DNA of 64,000 nt, from contig CACIXU010000004.1 of the NCBI GenBank assembly GCA_902590705.1, forward strand, positions 1 to 64,000, read 5' to 3'. The notes beneath the pieces were generated by a model, which had not been told where the DNA came from, ran no database searches, and saw only the letters and a program-made list of their open reading frames with translations. Position 1 is the stretch's first letter; every line of letters begins with the position of its first letter. Below, piece by piece: positions 1 to 9,420 of this stretch. Made by a program: the position numbers and the translations under genes. The DNA is from an uncultured Bacteroidota bacterium. Lineage in GTDB: Bacteria; Bacteroidota; Bacteroidia; Flavobacteriales; Flavobacteriaceae.

Positions 1-663
1 AAATTGAATTTCTAAAGGCAACCTTAATTTAAAACCTCTTACTTGAATTTCTTTCTCCTGTAAAATTGAGAAAAGTGCAACTTGAATTCGCGCTTGAAGA
101 TCTGGCAATTCATTTAGAACAAATATACAGCGGTGCGCCCTTGGAATCATTCCAAAGTGTAATACTTTCTCATCTGCGTAAGTAAGTTTAAGCGTGGCTG
201 CTTTTATGGGATCAACGTCTCCAATTAAATCAGCAACTGTTACATCTGGGGTTGATAACTTTTCAAAGAAACGCTCATTTCTGTGCATCCAGGTAATAGG
301 TGTATTACCGCCTTTTTCGGCAATCAATTCTTTTGTAAATTTAGAAATTGGCTTGAACGGGTCTTCATTAATTTCAGAGCCCGAAACAACAGGAATCCAC
401 TCATCTAATAAACTAGTCATTTTTCGAGCTAATTTAGTTTTGGCTTGTCCTCTCAATCCTAATAAATTAATATTGTGACCAGAGAGAATTGCTCTTTCAA
501 AATCTGGTATTACTGTATTATCGTAACCAATGAGACCATCAAAAGTAGTGTCACCATTGATGATTTTAGCTCTTAAGTTATCAGCAAGTTCACGTTGAAT
601 GGTTTTAGGTTTATAATCTGTTTTTTTTAACTCCTTAAGGGTATTAATTTTAGGTTGCTCCAT
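1..663 (-). CDS. MoxR/BchI-like AAA+ ATPase, 3' part cut by window edge
   Basis: The first 221 codons are visible, from the ATG at 663 to the left edge, with no stop. Residues 69-76 form a Walker A loop (G69, G72, K75, T76). Around residues 180-187 a hydrophobic strand ends in Asn-Glu followed by Leu-Pro-Asp-Leu, the Walker B form I associate with the magnesium-chelatase subunit I-like branch rather than with sigma-54 activators. It starts 2 nt after the stop of the VWA gene upstream, so the two are surely co-transcribed. MoxR/BchI-type ATPases act with a VWA partner in chaperone-like remodelling or metal insertion into a target. No chlorophyll or cobalamin genes are nearby, so true Mg-chelatase activity is unlikely. 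The target is unknown. Confidence 0.85.
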   Translation of the reverse strand, partial: MEQPKINTLKELKKTDYKPKTIQRELADNLRAKIINGDTTFDGLIGYDNTVIPDFERAILSGHNINLLGLRGQAKTKLARKMTSLLDEWIPVVSGSEINEDPFKPISKFTKELIAEKGGNTPITWMHRNERFFEKLSTPDVTVADLIGDVDPIKAATLKLTYADEKVLHFGMIPRAHRCIFVLNELPDLQARIQVALFSILQEKEIQVRGFKLRLPLEIQF

Positions 664-665
664 TT

Positions 666-1790
666 CTATCCAAATCTTTTTTTTCTGTTTTTTTCATAAT
701 CTTCAAAAATCATCTCACCCAGATTATTTAATCCAGTGAAAAAAGCTTTTCCTTGGTTGACTTTAGTAAATTCCTGAACAAATTGTTTTAGGTAAGGATC
801 AGATGCAATCATAAATGTGGTAATGGGTATCTTCAGTTTTTTTGCTTGAAGTGCCATTATATAGCACTTTTCAACAATATCACGATCCAATCCAACACTA
901 TTTTTATAATAGCTGCCATCCTGCATTTTCAAACAACTTGGCTTACCATCTGTAATCATAAAAATTTGTTTATTCGTATTCCGCTTTCTCCTTAGCATAT
1001 CCATTGCTAATTCAAGACCAGCAACAGTGTTTGTATGATATGGTCCAACCTTTAAGTATGGTAATTCTTTTACTGAAATGGGTCGGGCGTCATTTCCAAA
1101 AACCAAAATATCAAGTGTGTCTTTAGGGTAACGCGTCGTAATAAATTCGGCAAGTGCCATAGCTACTTTTTTGGCTGGTGTAATACGGTCTTCCCCATAT
1201 AAAATCATGCTATGACTGATATCAATCATTAAGATGGTACTCATTTGAGATTTATGATGGTTTTTTTCAACTACTAAATCTTTTTCTGAGATTTGAAAAT
1301 CATCAATTCCAGCATTTATCTGGGCATTTTTAATGCTTTCAGTAAGCACAATATTTTCTAATGAGTCTCCAAACTGAAAGTTGGTTAACTCACCGGAAAT
1401 TTCGTCTCCAATCCCGTGATGTTTAGTATTGTGGTTTCCTAAACCCGATCGCTTTAATTTTCCGAAAATCTGTTTTAATGCGAATTCTCTTAAAATTTTT
1501 TCAGTTTTGGCAGTGATACCCATTGATTTTTCACTTCCGTCAGGTTTTATCTCAGCTTTAACATATCCCCTGTCGAGTAAGTCTTCTATGAAGTCATCAA
1601 TAGTGTAATTTTCATCAGTGAGTTCATATTCCTTATCCAACTCTCTGAGCCACTTAATTGCCTCATCAAAGTCTCCGGAGGTGTGTGTAATTAATTCTTT
1701 GAAAATTTCAAATAGTCTCTCAAATGGTGATTGGCTATTTGACTTTGGCTTTTGGAATAATAGGCCTGTCCTCAAATCAGAAAACTTCAT
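666..1790 (-). CDS. VWA-domain protein, partner of the adjacent AAA+ ATPase
   Basis: A 374-residue protein without signal peptide or membrane segment, so it should be cytoplasmic. The C-terminal half (from about residue 185) is a von Willebrand factor A domain: a hydrophobic strand leads into the MIDAS motif Asp-Ile-Ser-His-Ser, and a second strand ends in Ile-Thr-Asp-Gly. The N-terminal part is charged and helical without a motif I recognise. The pair VWA plus BchI-like ATPase resembles ChlD/ChlI and MoxR/VWA modules, in which the VWA subunit links the ATPase to its substrate through a bound divalent metal. First gene of the two-gene unit; a promoter-like box lies 30 nt upstream. Confidence 0.85.
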   Translation of the reverse strand: MKFSDLRTGLLFQKPKSNSQSPFERLFEIFKELITHTSGDFDEAIKWLRELDKEYELTDENYTIDDFIEDLLDRGYVKAEIKPDGSEKSMGITAKTEKILREFALKQIFGKLKRSGLGNHNTKHHGIGDEISGELTNFQFGDSLENIVLTESIKNAQINAGIDDFQISEKDLVVEKNHHKSQMSTILMIDISHSMILYGEDRITPAKKVAMALAEFITTRYPKDTLDILVFGNDARPISVKELPYLKVGPYHTNTVAGLELAMDMLRRKRNTNKQIFMITDGKPSCLKMQDGSYYKNSVGLDRDIVEKCYIMALQAKKLKIPITTFMIASDPYLKQFVQEFTKVNQGKAFFTGLNNLGEMIFEDYEKNRKKRFG

Positions 1791-1820
1791 ATAAATACCT
1801 TATAACATTGCTTTTCATTA

Positions 1821-1828
1821 CAAAGATA
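1821..1828 (-). promoter_or_regulatory. Promoter -7 box (TAnnTTTG) for the VWA/ATPase unit
   Basis: On the minus strand this reads TATCTTTG, an exact match to the Bacteroidota -7 element, 30 nt before the ATG at 1790. I see no good TTTG box at the usual -33 spacing, so this is a candidate only. Confidence 0.4.
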
Positions 1829-1869
1829 ATTTAAAAATAAACCAAAGAAAAGGGATTAATTTTTCAAAT

Positions 1870-2967
1870 TTAAAGGGATTTAATATACTCTTCAAGTAGT
1901 GCAACCCCTTCTTTGTGTATACTTTTTCTTCCAATTTCTGGCATCATTATTCCAGGATCCAAATTATTGTACCGATAAATCATAATTGATTTTTCAGGCT
2001 CATTAGGAACAATACTGAATTTCAAATTTCCAGACCCTTTACCAGCTGCAATAGGCGGTTTATAAATACCTCTTTTTCTTTGATTTGTTTCGTAATATGT
2101 AAGGTTAAGACCAGAGTTTTTTGCAGGACCTAAATCATTATGACAGTGAGCGCAATTGATATGAAGATAGGCCTTGGCTCTATCTTCAAGACTTCCCGAG
2201 CTCTCTTCATCCCATTTAGCGAATTTAGGTCTAGCATCTTTCTTTGGTAAACCTAATAAAATTTTTTTCTCAGAAAAATATTCTAATTGGTCATGGATCA
2301 TATCATCATAAATATTTTTTCGGTTTAATTGGCCTGCAATTGGTCCAATTGGAGTAATTTTTTTATTAAGCATGTGACAGCTTTTACATTGGGTTTGATT
2401 GGGAATAATATAATTTAGACTTTGTTTTTTTCCTTTGTGGTCAGTCCAGCTAACCTCTTTTTCCCCACCCACAATATTAAGATAAGCATCAGTTTGTTCT
2501 TCGTTCCAAACATAGGAAAGTGTTTTCCAATTGTAATTATTTTCTTTTATTAACAGCCTGGTCTCAATGATCTCTTTACCTGCGTCTGGATTTCTAAAAT
2601 CGCTTGGGTAGTAAAAGTTTTTGATTATAATGCTTCCAGGATCAAAAGATAAAACACCCTTTTCCCTGTAAGTCATTTTTTTCCCCTTAGGCAAGTAAAT
2701 GAATCTCTTTTTAAATGAATAATCTGAAAAAAGTGAATTGTTCAATTCGTACATGTAAACATCCTCTGATGGGATTAAGTCTGAGAGCTTTCCCTTAAAA
2801 AAGGAATAATCTGAAAGTTTAGGAATTTCTTTTGAAACACTATTTGTCAGTGAAATCTTAGGAACTACCTTCCTGGCAGTGGGTACAGTATTTTTATTTT
2901 CAGTGGACTGGCAACCAAAAAAGATCAATAATAAAAAAAGCTGTAATAAGTAATTCAACGCAGACAT
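1870..2967 (-). CDS. Diheme c-type cytochrome lipoprotein (SO2930/TIGR03806-like)
   Basis: A 365-residue exported protein. The N-terminus is a short hydrophobic segment ending in a lipobox with Cys19, so it is predicted to be a lipoprotein. Two heme-binding motifs are visible, C194-K-S-C197-H198 and C272-A-H-C275-H276, with a Met-Met-Pro near residue 342 that may supply an axial ligand. The overall plan (long N-terminal beta-rich region, then two CxxCH motifs) fits the family NCBI calls SO2930 family diheme c-type cytochrome, known to be encoded beside a parallel beta-helix protein. Exactly that partner lies 6 nt upstream. The biochemical role of the pair is not established. Electron transfer at the cell surface or periplasm is inference. 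Confidence 0.85.
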   Translation of the reverse strand: MSALNYLLQLFLLLIFFGCQSTENKNTVPTARKVVPKISLTNSVSKEIPKLSDYSFFKGKLSDLIPSEDVYMYELNNSLFSDYSFKKRFIYLPKGKKMTYREKGVLSFDPGSIIIKNFYYPSDFRNPDAGKEIIETRLLIKENNYNWKTLSYVWNEEQTDAYLNIVGGEKEVSWTDHKGKKQSLNYIIPNQTQCKSCHMLNKKITPIGPIAGQLNRKNIYDDMIHDQLEYFSEKKILLGLPKKDARPKFAKWDEESSGSLEDRAKAYLHINCAHCHNDLGPAKNSGLNLTYYETNQRKRGIYKPPIAAGKGSGNLKFSIVPNEPEKSIMIYRYNNLDPGIMMPEIGRKSIHKEGVALLEEYIKSL

Positions 2968-2973
2968 TTAAGC

Positions 2974-4272
2974 TTACAATTCAAATTCAACATCACATTC
3001 ATAATCATCTAAGTCATTTGAGAATTTTTCAAAATCATTTCCAGCATCCATCGCAACAAAGTTAATTTTTCCATTGTTCTTAACACAAATTTTATAATCT
3101 GGATTGGGGGTTCTATTCTCTAGTAAGTAATTGCTTGGTAAAATTGCATCATAGGCTATATCTGGAATCTGTAGTTTGTTTTTCATAATCCAAAGTAGTC
3201 CAAAATCATTGTCTAATGCAGGAATTAAGTATTTATTTTTAAATTTATTATCGTGAATGGAAACCCTACCAGGATAAGCACTGTAGCTGATATCCTCAAT
3301 ATAATCCTCTTCAACTTGTCTCAAGCCATTTCTAAGGGGTTTTTTCTTTTTCTTCTTTTTATTATTGGGAGGGACATATATTTCGTAGCTAACTACTGAG
3401 GCATTGATCGTTTTGTGGTTTTCAATTTTATTTTCATAAATAGCAACCTCCTTTGTAGCCATTACTATAATTCCTGTGCCCCTTGGTACTGTACTTACGA
3501 TTGAACCTTTAACACCAAAATTCTTAATATTATTATCATAAATATGGTTATTATATGCTTTGACATTTTCCCCATATACAGTTAGGTGTGGGAGGTTAAA
3601 AATCAAAAGACCACCAGTATTCTTAAAAATTTCATTATCATATATTTCAACTTTACTACTGTTTTCACTCTCTATACCAGCCACATTATAATAAGCTTTA
3701 TTGTTTCGGATTATAACATTTTTGGATTGTCCAACATATATGCCTGCATCAGATGATCCAATTGCTTCACACCCCTCAATTAAGAGGTTATTGCATAATA
3801 CGGGGTATAGTGCATAGGCTCCATTTTCCGTAGAAACTTTACCTGTCCAAGCAGACCGAATGTTTCGCATTACAACAAAATCTGAATCAGTAACTTTTAA
3901 ATTATCTCCCGCAGCATCCTCTATTGACAAGTTTTCTATTGTAATATTATTACAATTGGAAATCCTTACACCCTCAGCTCCCTGTTTTTGCCCTTTGAAT
4001 GATAGTACTGTTTTTTCAATTCCTGCCCCGCGTATTGTTACATTTTTTTTTCCATCCATAATTAGGGATTGAGAAAATAAATAGTGTCCCTCTGGTAGTT
4101 CGATCATACTACTATCCTTGGCGGTGATAAAAGCCTCAAGAATTGGGATTTCCATATCTAAGTATTCCCTTTCTGGCATATAGGATGGCATTGAAGGGAT
4201 CTTGATCTCAAAATAGAGCAACCCAAGTATTAAGATTAAAAAAGTAACTAATAGCTTTTTTTTCAAAATCAA
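2974..4272 (-). CDS. Exported parallel beta-helix repeat protein (TIGR03805-like)
   Basis: A 432-residue protein beginning with a Lys-rich, strongly hydrophobic signal or anchor segment (residues 4-22). Residues about 45-350 show the repeating pattern of right-handed parallel beta-helix proteins: many short strands with stacked Asn and aromatic residues of the form 'nnxIxxNxi', like NosD/pectate-lyase folds. A run of eight lysines interrupts the solenoid near residue 303. The C-terminal part has two Cys residues (KICVK and DYECDVE) that could pair in a disulfide. It belongs to the family that occurs with TIGR03806-like diheme cytochromes, here directly downstream. No catalytic residues can be named; the function is unknown. 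Confidence 0.82.
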   Translation of the reverse strand: MILKKKLLVTFLILILGLLYFEIKIPSMPSYMPEREYLDMEIPILEAFITAKDSSMIELPEGHYLFSQSLIMDGKKNVTIRGAGIEKTVLSFKGQKQGAEGVRISNCNNITIENLSIEDAAGDNLKVTDSDFVVMRNIRSAWTGKVSTENGAYALYPVLCNNLLIEGCEAIGSSDAGIYVGQSKNVIIRNNKAYYNVAGIESENSSKVEIYDNEIFKNTGGLLIFNLPHLTVYGENVKAYNNHIYDNNIKNFGVKGSIVSTVPRGTGIIVMATKEVAIYENKIENHKTINASVVSYEIYVPPNNKKKKKKKPLRNGLRQVEEDYIEDISYSAYPGRVSIHDNKFKNKYLIPALDNDFGLLWIMKNKLQIPDIAYDAILPSNYLLENRTPNPDYKICVKNNGKINFVAMDAGNDFEKFSNDLDDYECDVEFEL

Positions 4273-4359
4273 GTTATTATTTAATACATTTTATAAAATT
4301 AGTTAAATAAATTTTAAGTGAGAATTTGATTTAAAAAATTGAATTATCTCCAAAAACAC

Positions 4360-4367
4360 TATATTTG
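4360..4367 (+). promoter_or_regulatory. Promoter for rimP-nusA-infB
   Basis: TATATTTG matches the Bacteroidota -7 consensus TAnnTTTG, and ATTG at 4338-4341 sits 18 nt upstream as a -33 box. The leader to the rimP ATG would be about 50 nt. This is one of the better promoter candidates in the window. Confidence 0.6.
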
Positions 4368-4422
4368 TACTGCAATATGAAAATTATTCAGAGGCGACTT
4401 AAAGGTCCCTCTTTTTTTTGAT

Positions 4423-4890
4423 ATGAATTTTAGTGAAAAGGTTATGTCGTTATTATCTGATAGTTTAGTAAACTATCCAGATATTTTTTTAGTAGACTTT
4501 AAAGTTTCAACTGATAATGCAATAAAAATCATACTCGATAGTGATACAGATATTAATCTAAAAGACTGTATTAATATCAGCCGAGAAATTGAGGGATCAC
4601 TTGACCGTGAGGTTGTGGATTTCAGCCTTGAAGTTGCTTCGGCTGGGGTGGGAAACGCATTAAAATTCCCTAGACAATATTTTAAGAACATTGGGAGAAA
4701 ACTAGAGGTTGTTCTTTCCAATGGGGCAATGTTTTGTGGAGAATTAACAAAGGTAGAGGACCGACTAATCGAATTAAAATGGAAACAGAGAGAGCCTAAA
4801 CCTATTGGAAAAGGGAAAGTAACGGTAACAAAAAATAAATCAATCACCTTCGATGAAATTAACCAAAGTAAGGTGATTATTAAATTTTAA
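4423..4890 (+). CDS. rimP: Ribosome maturation factor RimP
   Basis: A 155-residue cytoplasmic protein with the two-domain RimP layout: an N-terminal alpha/beta domain (about 1-82) containing the conserved stretch ending in Glu-Val-Ala-Ser-Ala-Gly, and a C-terminal SH3-like barrel (about 85-155). RimP binds the 30S subunit and aids its maturation. Its position 4 nt before nusA and upstream of infB is the classical rimP-nusA-infB operon, which supports the call beyond the sequence itself. Confidence 0.95.
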   Translation: MNFSEKVMSLLSDSLVNYPDIFLVDFKVSTDNAIKIILDSDTDINLKDCINISREIEGSLDREVVDFSLEVASAGVGNALKFPRQYFKNIGRKLEVVLSNGAMFCGELTKVEDRLIELKWKQREPKPIGKGKVTVTKNKSITFDEINQSKVIIKF

Positions 4891-4894
4891 AATA

Positions 4895-6127
4895 ATGGAG
4901 AATTTAGCATTAATTGAATCTTTTTCAGAGTTTAAAGACGAAAAACTAATTGACCGTGTAACCCTTATGGTTATTCTTGAGGAGGTTTTTAGAAACACGT
5001 TGAAGCGGAAATTTGGTTCAGATGATAATTTTGATATTATCATTAATCCTGATAAGGGAGACCTAGAGATATGGAGAAATAGAATTGTTGTAAAGGATGG
5101 TGAAGTTGAAGACCCTAATCAAGAAATTGAATTATTACAAGCACAAAAAATTGAACCAGATTTTGAAGTTGGTGAGGATGTTTCAGAGGAAGTTAAACTT
5201 ATTGACCTTGGTAGAAGGTCTATTCAGACGTTACGCCAAAATCTTGTTTCAAAAATTTTTGAACACGATAGTACAAATACCTACAATCAGTTCAAGGATC
5301 GAACAGGAGATCTTTTTACTGCAGAAGTTCATCATGTAAGGAATAGAGAAGTGATTCTTTTAGATGACGATGGAAATGAAATTATACTCCCAAAGGATAG
5401 ACAGATTCCTAATGATTTTTTTAGAAAAGGAGACAATGTTAGGGGAGTTATAGAAATTGTTGAATTAAGAGGCAATAAACCAAGAATTATTTTATCAAGA
5501 ACTTCACCTATTTTTCTTGAGAAGTTATTTGAACAAGAGATCCCTGAGGTTTTTGATGGATTAATAACTATAAAAAAAGCCGTTAGGATTCCTGGGGAAA
5601 AAGCTAAAGTTGCAGTTGATTCATACGATGACCGAATTGATCCTGTTGGAGCATGTGTGGGGATGAAAGGATCACGCATTCATGGAATAGTTCGTGAGTT
5701 AGGCAACGAAAATATAGATGTAATCAATTATACCAATAATTTGCAGTTATTTATCACACGAGCTTTAAGCCCTGCAAAAATAAACTCTCTTAAAATTGAT
5801 GAAGAGACCAAAAGAGTACAAGTTTTTCTAAACCCAGATGAGGTGTCCAAGGCCATTGGTAGGGGAGGTCACAATATTAGATTAGCCGGAAAACTTACTG
5901 GATACGAAATTGATGTTTACAGAGAGGGTGTTGAGGAAGATGTAGAATTAACTGAATTTAGCGATGAAATTGATTCTTGGGTAATTGATGAATTCAAGAA
6001 AGTTGGATTAGACACAGCGAAGAGTATTATTGAACTTGAAAAAGAAGATTTGATTAAACGAACTGACCTAGAGGAGGAAACCGTTAATGAGGTAATAAGA
6101 ATTTTGAAAGCAGAATTTGAGGAGTAA
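4895..6127 (+). CDS. nusA: Transcription termination/antitermination factor NusA
   Basis: A 410-residue protein with the NusA domain order: N-terminal RNA-polymerase-binding domain (about 1-130), S1 domain (about 135-200) and two KH domains whose GxxG loops are visible as Gly-Met-Lys-Gly near residue 255 and Gly-Arg-Gly-Gly near 325. An acidic C-terminal segment with a helix-hairpin-helix-like pattern ends the protein. It lacks the full second acidic repeat of the E. coli protein (495 residues), as is usual outside gammaproteobacteria. It modulates pausing, termination and antitermination. Middle gene of the operon, 4 nt after rimP. Confidence 0.96.
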   Translation: MENLALIESFSEFKDEKLIDRVTLMVILEEVFRNTLKRKFGSDDNFDIIINPDKGDLEIWRNRIVVKDGEVEDPNQEIELLQAQKIEPDFEVGEDVSEEVKLIDLGRRSIQTLRQNLVSKIFEHDSTNTYNQFKDRTGDLFTAEVHHVRNREVILLDDDGNEIILPKDRQIPNDFFRKGDNVRGVIEIVELRGNKPRIILSRTSPIFLEKLFEQEIPEVFDGLITIKKAVRIPGEKAKVAVDSYDDRIDPVGACVGMKGSRIHGIVRELGNENIDVINYTNNLQLFITRALSPAKINSLKIDEETKRVQVFLNPDEVSKAIGRGGHNIRLAGKLTGYEIDVYREGVEEDVELTEFSDEIDSWVIDEFKKVGLDTAKSIIELEKEDLIKRTDLEEETVNEVIRILKAEFEE

Positions 6128-6172
6128 AAGTTGGGATTTTCCTACTTTTTAATTTTAAATGAAATTGTAATT

Positions 6173-8836
6173 ATGACAGAAACATCTAAAGTAAGATTAA
6201 ATGTTGCCCTAAGGGAGTTAAATATTTCATTGGATCGTGCTGTTGAATTCCTTTCATACAAAAAAATTGAAATTGAAGCTCGCCCAACCGCAAAAATTTC
6301 CAGAGATGTTTATCAATTATTGTTAGATGAATTTGAAACAGATAAATCTAAAAAAGATGCTTCACACGAAATAAGTGAAGAAAAGAAAAAAGAAAAGGAA
6401 TCAATTAGAGTTCTTCAGGAAAAAAAAGAAAAAGAACGTTTAGAGCAACAACAAAAACTCCAGGAGGTAATTAAGGCTAAGGCAAATATTAATAGTCCGG
6501 TCACATTGGGAAAAATTGATTTGGATACCACTGAATTCAAAAAACCAGAATCTCCCAAAAACAACAATAATACTCAAGACCTAAAAAAGGTCGAGAAAAA
6601 TATTGACAAAGAAAAGATTGAAATAATAAAAGAAAATAACAATGATGAAATAAAAAATTCTCCGGTTTCAAATCAAGTTGAGAATGATGTCGATGCATCA
6701 ATTAAGACCAAATATACAACCTTATCCGGGCCGAAAATGACTGGTCAAACAATTGATCTAGATGAATTCAAGAAAAAAGAAAAGACCGTTGAGGACGCAA
6801 GGAAAAGAAAAAGAAAAAGAATAAGTAAGGACACGAACAATAAGTCAGAAGTCGAAAAAAAGGCTCAAAATAATATTAAAAAGGGCTTACCCAACCAAAA
6901 GCCTAGACAGGATCAGTCTATAAAAGCTGAACCAACTGACGAGGAAGTACAAAAGCAAATTCGTGAGACTTTAGAAAAACTTCAAGGTAATACCAATAAG
7001 TCTAAAGGTGCAAAATACAGAAGAGACAAAAGAGATCAGCATAGACAAAAATCTGAGGATGAATTGGCAGAAATTGAGGCTAGTAGTAAGATTTTAAAGG
7101 TAACTGAGTTTATAACAGTAGGAGAAATTGCTACCTTGATGGAGATTAGTTCAACTGAAATTATTTCCGCTTGTATGTCGTTAGGAATAATGGTTACGAT
7201 GAATCAGAGATTGGATGCAGAGACTCTCACTATTGTTGCCGACGAATTTGGTTATCAGGTCGAGTTTGTAAAAACTGAGCTTGAGGAAAGTATTGATGAG
7301 ATAGAAGATGAAGATGAAGATTTAGAATCTAGGGCTCCAATTGTTACCGTGATGGGTCACGTTGATCATGGGAAAACATCTTTGCTTGATTACATCAGAG
7401 AAGAAAATGTAATTGCTGGTGAGTCTGGCGGAATCACACAGCACATTGGCGCTTACTCTGTGACTCTAAAAAAGAATGAAAAAATTACATTTTTAGACAC
7501 ACCGGGACACGAAGCTTTCACCGCAATGAGAGCAAGGGGTGCGCAAGCAACTGATATAGCAATAATTGTTATAGCTGCAGATGATGATATAATGCCACAA
7601 ACTAAAGAAGCAATTAGTCATGCGCAAGCTGCAGGGGTACCAATTATTTTTGCAATTAATAAAATTGATAAACCTAATTCAAACCCTGATAAAATTAAGG
7701 AGGCACTTGCAGGAATGAATTTAATGGTCGAAGAATGGGGAGGTAAAATTCAGTCTCAAGATATATCAGCACTTAATGGAACGGGAGTAAATGAACTTTT
7801 GGAAAAAGTACTGTTAGAAGCAGAATTATTAGAGTTAAAAGCAAATCCAAACCGAAGATCTAAGGGAACAGTTGTTGAGGCTTTTCTAGATAAAGGCCGT
7901 GGCTATGTTTCTACCATTTTGGTTCAAACAGGGACACTTAGAATAGGGGACTATATTCTTGCAGGAAAGCATAGTGGTAAAGTAAAGGCAATGTTTGATG
8001 AAAGAGGTAATCCCCTAGAAAAATCCCCTCCCTCAACCCCCGTTTCCATCCTAGGTTTAGACGGTGCGCCTCAGGCTGGGGATAATTTTAATGTTTTACA
8101 AGACGAAAAAGAAGCTAAACAAATTGCTGCAAAAAGAACTCAACTACTAAGAGAACAAAATGTAAGAACTCAAAGGCATATTACATTAGACGAAATTGGA
8201 AGAAGAATCGCCTTAGGAGAATTCAAAGAATTAAATATGATACTTAAAGGAGATGTTGATGGTTCAGTTGAAGCCTTAACTGATTCTCTTCAAAAGCTAT
8301 CTACTGAAGAAATTCAAGTGAATATTATTCATAAGGCGGTTGGAGCTATTACAGAATCAGATGTATTATTGGCTTCTGCCTCAGATGCGATCGTAATTGG
8401 ATTCAACGTTAGACCTATGGCAAATGCTAGGCAAATAGCAGAAAAAGAAGAAATTGACATTCGATCTTATTCTATTATTTATGATGCTATAAACGATGTA
8501 AAAGATGCTATGGAAGGATTGCTTTCTCCTGAAATGAAAGAGGAGATTACAGGGACTGCCGAAATCCGAGAAACGTATAAAATATCTAAAGTAGGAACCA
8601 TTGCAGGATGTATGGTTACCACTGGGAAAATATTCAGAAATACTGGAATCCGAATTATTCGCGATGGAGTAGTTGTTTTTTCAGGAAATCTAGCCTCATT
8701 AAAACGATTTAAAGATGATGTTAAAGAGGTAGCAAAAGGATATGATTGTGGTCTTCAAATTCAAAATTATAATGATATTCAAGAAGGTGATGTAGTTGAA
8801 TGTTTCCAAGAAATTGCAATTAAGAAAAAACTTTAA
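6173..8836 (+). CDS. infB: Translation initiation factor IF-2
   Basis: An 887-residue GTPase that places initiator tRNA on the 30S subunit. The first 380 residues include a small IF2-N fold at the N-terminus and then a long, Lys/Glu-rich low-complexity linker. The G domain follows, with Gly-His-Val-Asp-His-Gly-Lys-Thr (G1), Asp-Thr-Pro-Gly-His-Glu (G3) and Asn-Lys-Ile-Asp (G4). I start at the ATG at 6173; an in-frame TTG at 6131 would add 14 hydrophobic residues unlike the family, while the chosen start gives the usual Met-Thr-Glu plus IF2-N-like helix. Last gene of the operon; its stop overlaps the convergent SPOR gene within the sequence TTAA. Confidence 0.96.
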   Translation: MTETSKVRLNVALRELNISLDRAVEFLSYKKIEIEARPTAKISRDVYQLLLDEFETDKSKKDASHEISEEKKKEKESIRVLQEKKEKERLEQQQKLQEVIKAKANINSPVTLGKIDLDTTEFKKPESPKNNNNTQDLKKVEKNIDKEKIEIIKENNNDEIKNSPVSNQVENDVDASIKTKYTTLSGPKMTGQTIDLDEFKKKEKTVEDARKRKRKRISKDTNNKSEVEKKAQNNIKKGLPNQKPRQDQSIKAEPTDEEVQKQIRETLEKLQGNTNKSKGAKYRRDKRDQHRQKSEDELAEIEASSKILKVTEFITVGEIATLMEISSTEIISACMSLGIMVTMNQRLDAETLTIVADEFGYQVEFVKTELEESIDEIEDEDEDLESRAPIVTVMGHVDHGKTSLLDYIREENVIAGESGGITQHIGAYSVTLKKNEKITFLDTPGHEAFTAMRARGAQATDIAIIVIAADDDIMPQTKEAISHAQAAGVPIIFAINKIDKPNSNPDKIKEALAGMNLMVEEWGGKIQSQDISALNGTGVNELLEKVLLEAELLELKANPNRRSKGTVVEAFLDKGRGYVSTILVQTGTLRIGDYILAGKHSGKVKAMFDERGNPLEKSPPSTPVSILGLDGAPQAGDNFNVLQDEKEAKQIAAKRTQLLREQNVRTQRHITLDEIGRRIALGEFKELNMILKGDVDGSVEALTDSLQKLSTEEIQVNIIHKAVGAITESDVLLASASDAIVIGFNVRPMANARQIAEKEEIDIRSYSIIYDAINDVKDAMEGLLSPEMKEEITGTAEIRETYKISKVGTIAGCMVTTGKIFRNTGIRIIRDGVVVFSGNLASLKRFKDDVKEVAKGYDCGLQIQNYNDIQEGDVVECFQEIAIKKKL

Positions 8837-9219
8837 TCCTTAATTTCTAGAAGAAAGGCTGAAGGATAAGTACTTTTAATCTCTCTTAGTTTACTCATAC
8901 CAAAATAATAGTCTTTGTAATTACCAACTTGAACTTTATAGTTTGGTGTTTCAAAGCTCAACTCTGACTTCCACTCAGGGAAATTTTCTTTAAATTCTTC
9001 GAAAACTTTCTCTGCTTCTATAAAGTTCCCATAATACAATTGAATGGTAAAAAATTGTGACTCGTATGAATCCCTGTCAATTTCTTTTTTTACCGACATC
9101 AACTTAGAAATTAGAGAATCTTCTGTAACAATTAGATTTTCTGATTGAGCTAATGTAAATGCGCAATTAATCAAGCAGAATGATAATATTAGCCTATTTA
9201 ATATTTTAAAATTAATCAT
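8833..9219 (-). CDS. Small exported SPOR-domain protein
   Basis: A 128-residue protein: a signal peptide (about 1-24, ending Thr-Leu-Ala-Gln), a short linker, then one SPOR-like repeat. The SPOR signature is the pattern Tyr-Lys-Val-Gln-Val-Gly-Asn-Tyr-Lys followed by an aromatic-rich helix and a final beta strand with Ala-Phe-Leu. SPOR domains bind denuded septal peptidoglycan, so a periplasmic cell-wall role is likely. I prefer the ATG at 9219 over the TTG at 9234, which would only add five residues in front of the signal peptide. It ends inside the last codons of infB, with which it converges. Confidence 0.75.
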   Translation of the reverse strand: MINFKILNRLILSFCLINCAFTLAQSENLIVTEDSLISKLMSVKKEIDRDSYESQFFTIQLYYGNFIEAEKVFEEFKENFPEWKSELSFETPNYKVQVGNYKDYYFGMSKLREIKSTYPSAFLLEIKD

Positions 9220-9345
9220 AAGACAAATGAACAAAAAAAGAAATTATTACGCCCATAATCAATAGATAAATTAAACAACTATTTAGAATCGATATAAATT
9301 ATCAAATTGTTAAATTGCAGGCTTTAAGATAACAAGTCTATGACT

Positions 9346-9353
9346 TAAATTTG
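9346..9353 (+). promoter_or_regulatory. Promoter -7 box for the act-cox operon
   Basis: TAAATTTG is an exact TAnnTTTG match 67 nt before the actA ATG at 9421, inside a 201-nt AT-rich gap between the divergent SPOR gene and actA. No convincing -33 box is visible. Nothing else in this gap was recognised. Confidence 0.45.
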
Positions 9354-9420
9354 TACTGGATTTAGAAACGATAATTTGCGGGTGATTCCATTTAACTTTA
9401 ATCGAATAAAATTTAAACAA

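Noticed and set aside
194..478. 94-codon open frame opposite the AAA+ gene
   Set aside because: It lies wholly within the minus-strand ATPase, whose Walker motifs prove that strand.
4473..4847. 124-codon open frame antisense to rimP
   Set aside because: Ser/Thr-rich shadow of rimP, with no motif and no promoter; rimP itself is certain.
6131..6172. TTG start that extends infB by 14 residues
   Set aside because: The added residues are hydrophobic and unlike any IF-2 start; the ATG at 6173 fits the family.
9376..9420. TTG start that extends actA by 15 residues
   Set aside because: It would put a basic, polar head before a normal signal peptide that begins at the ATG at 9421.
9220..9420. Possible small RNA or tRNA in the largest gap of the window
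   Set aside because: No cloverleaf, no TTCGA-type T-arm and no stable GC hairpin; only AT-rich leader with a promoter box.
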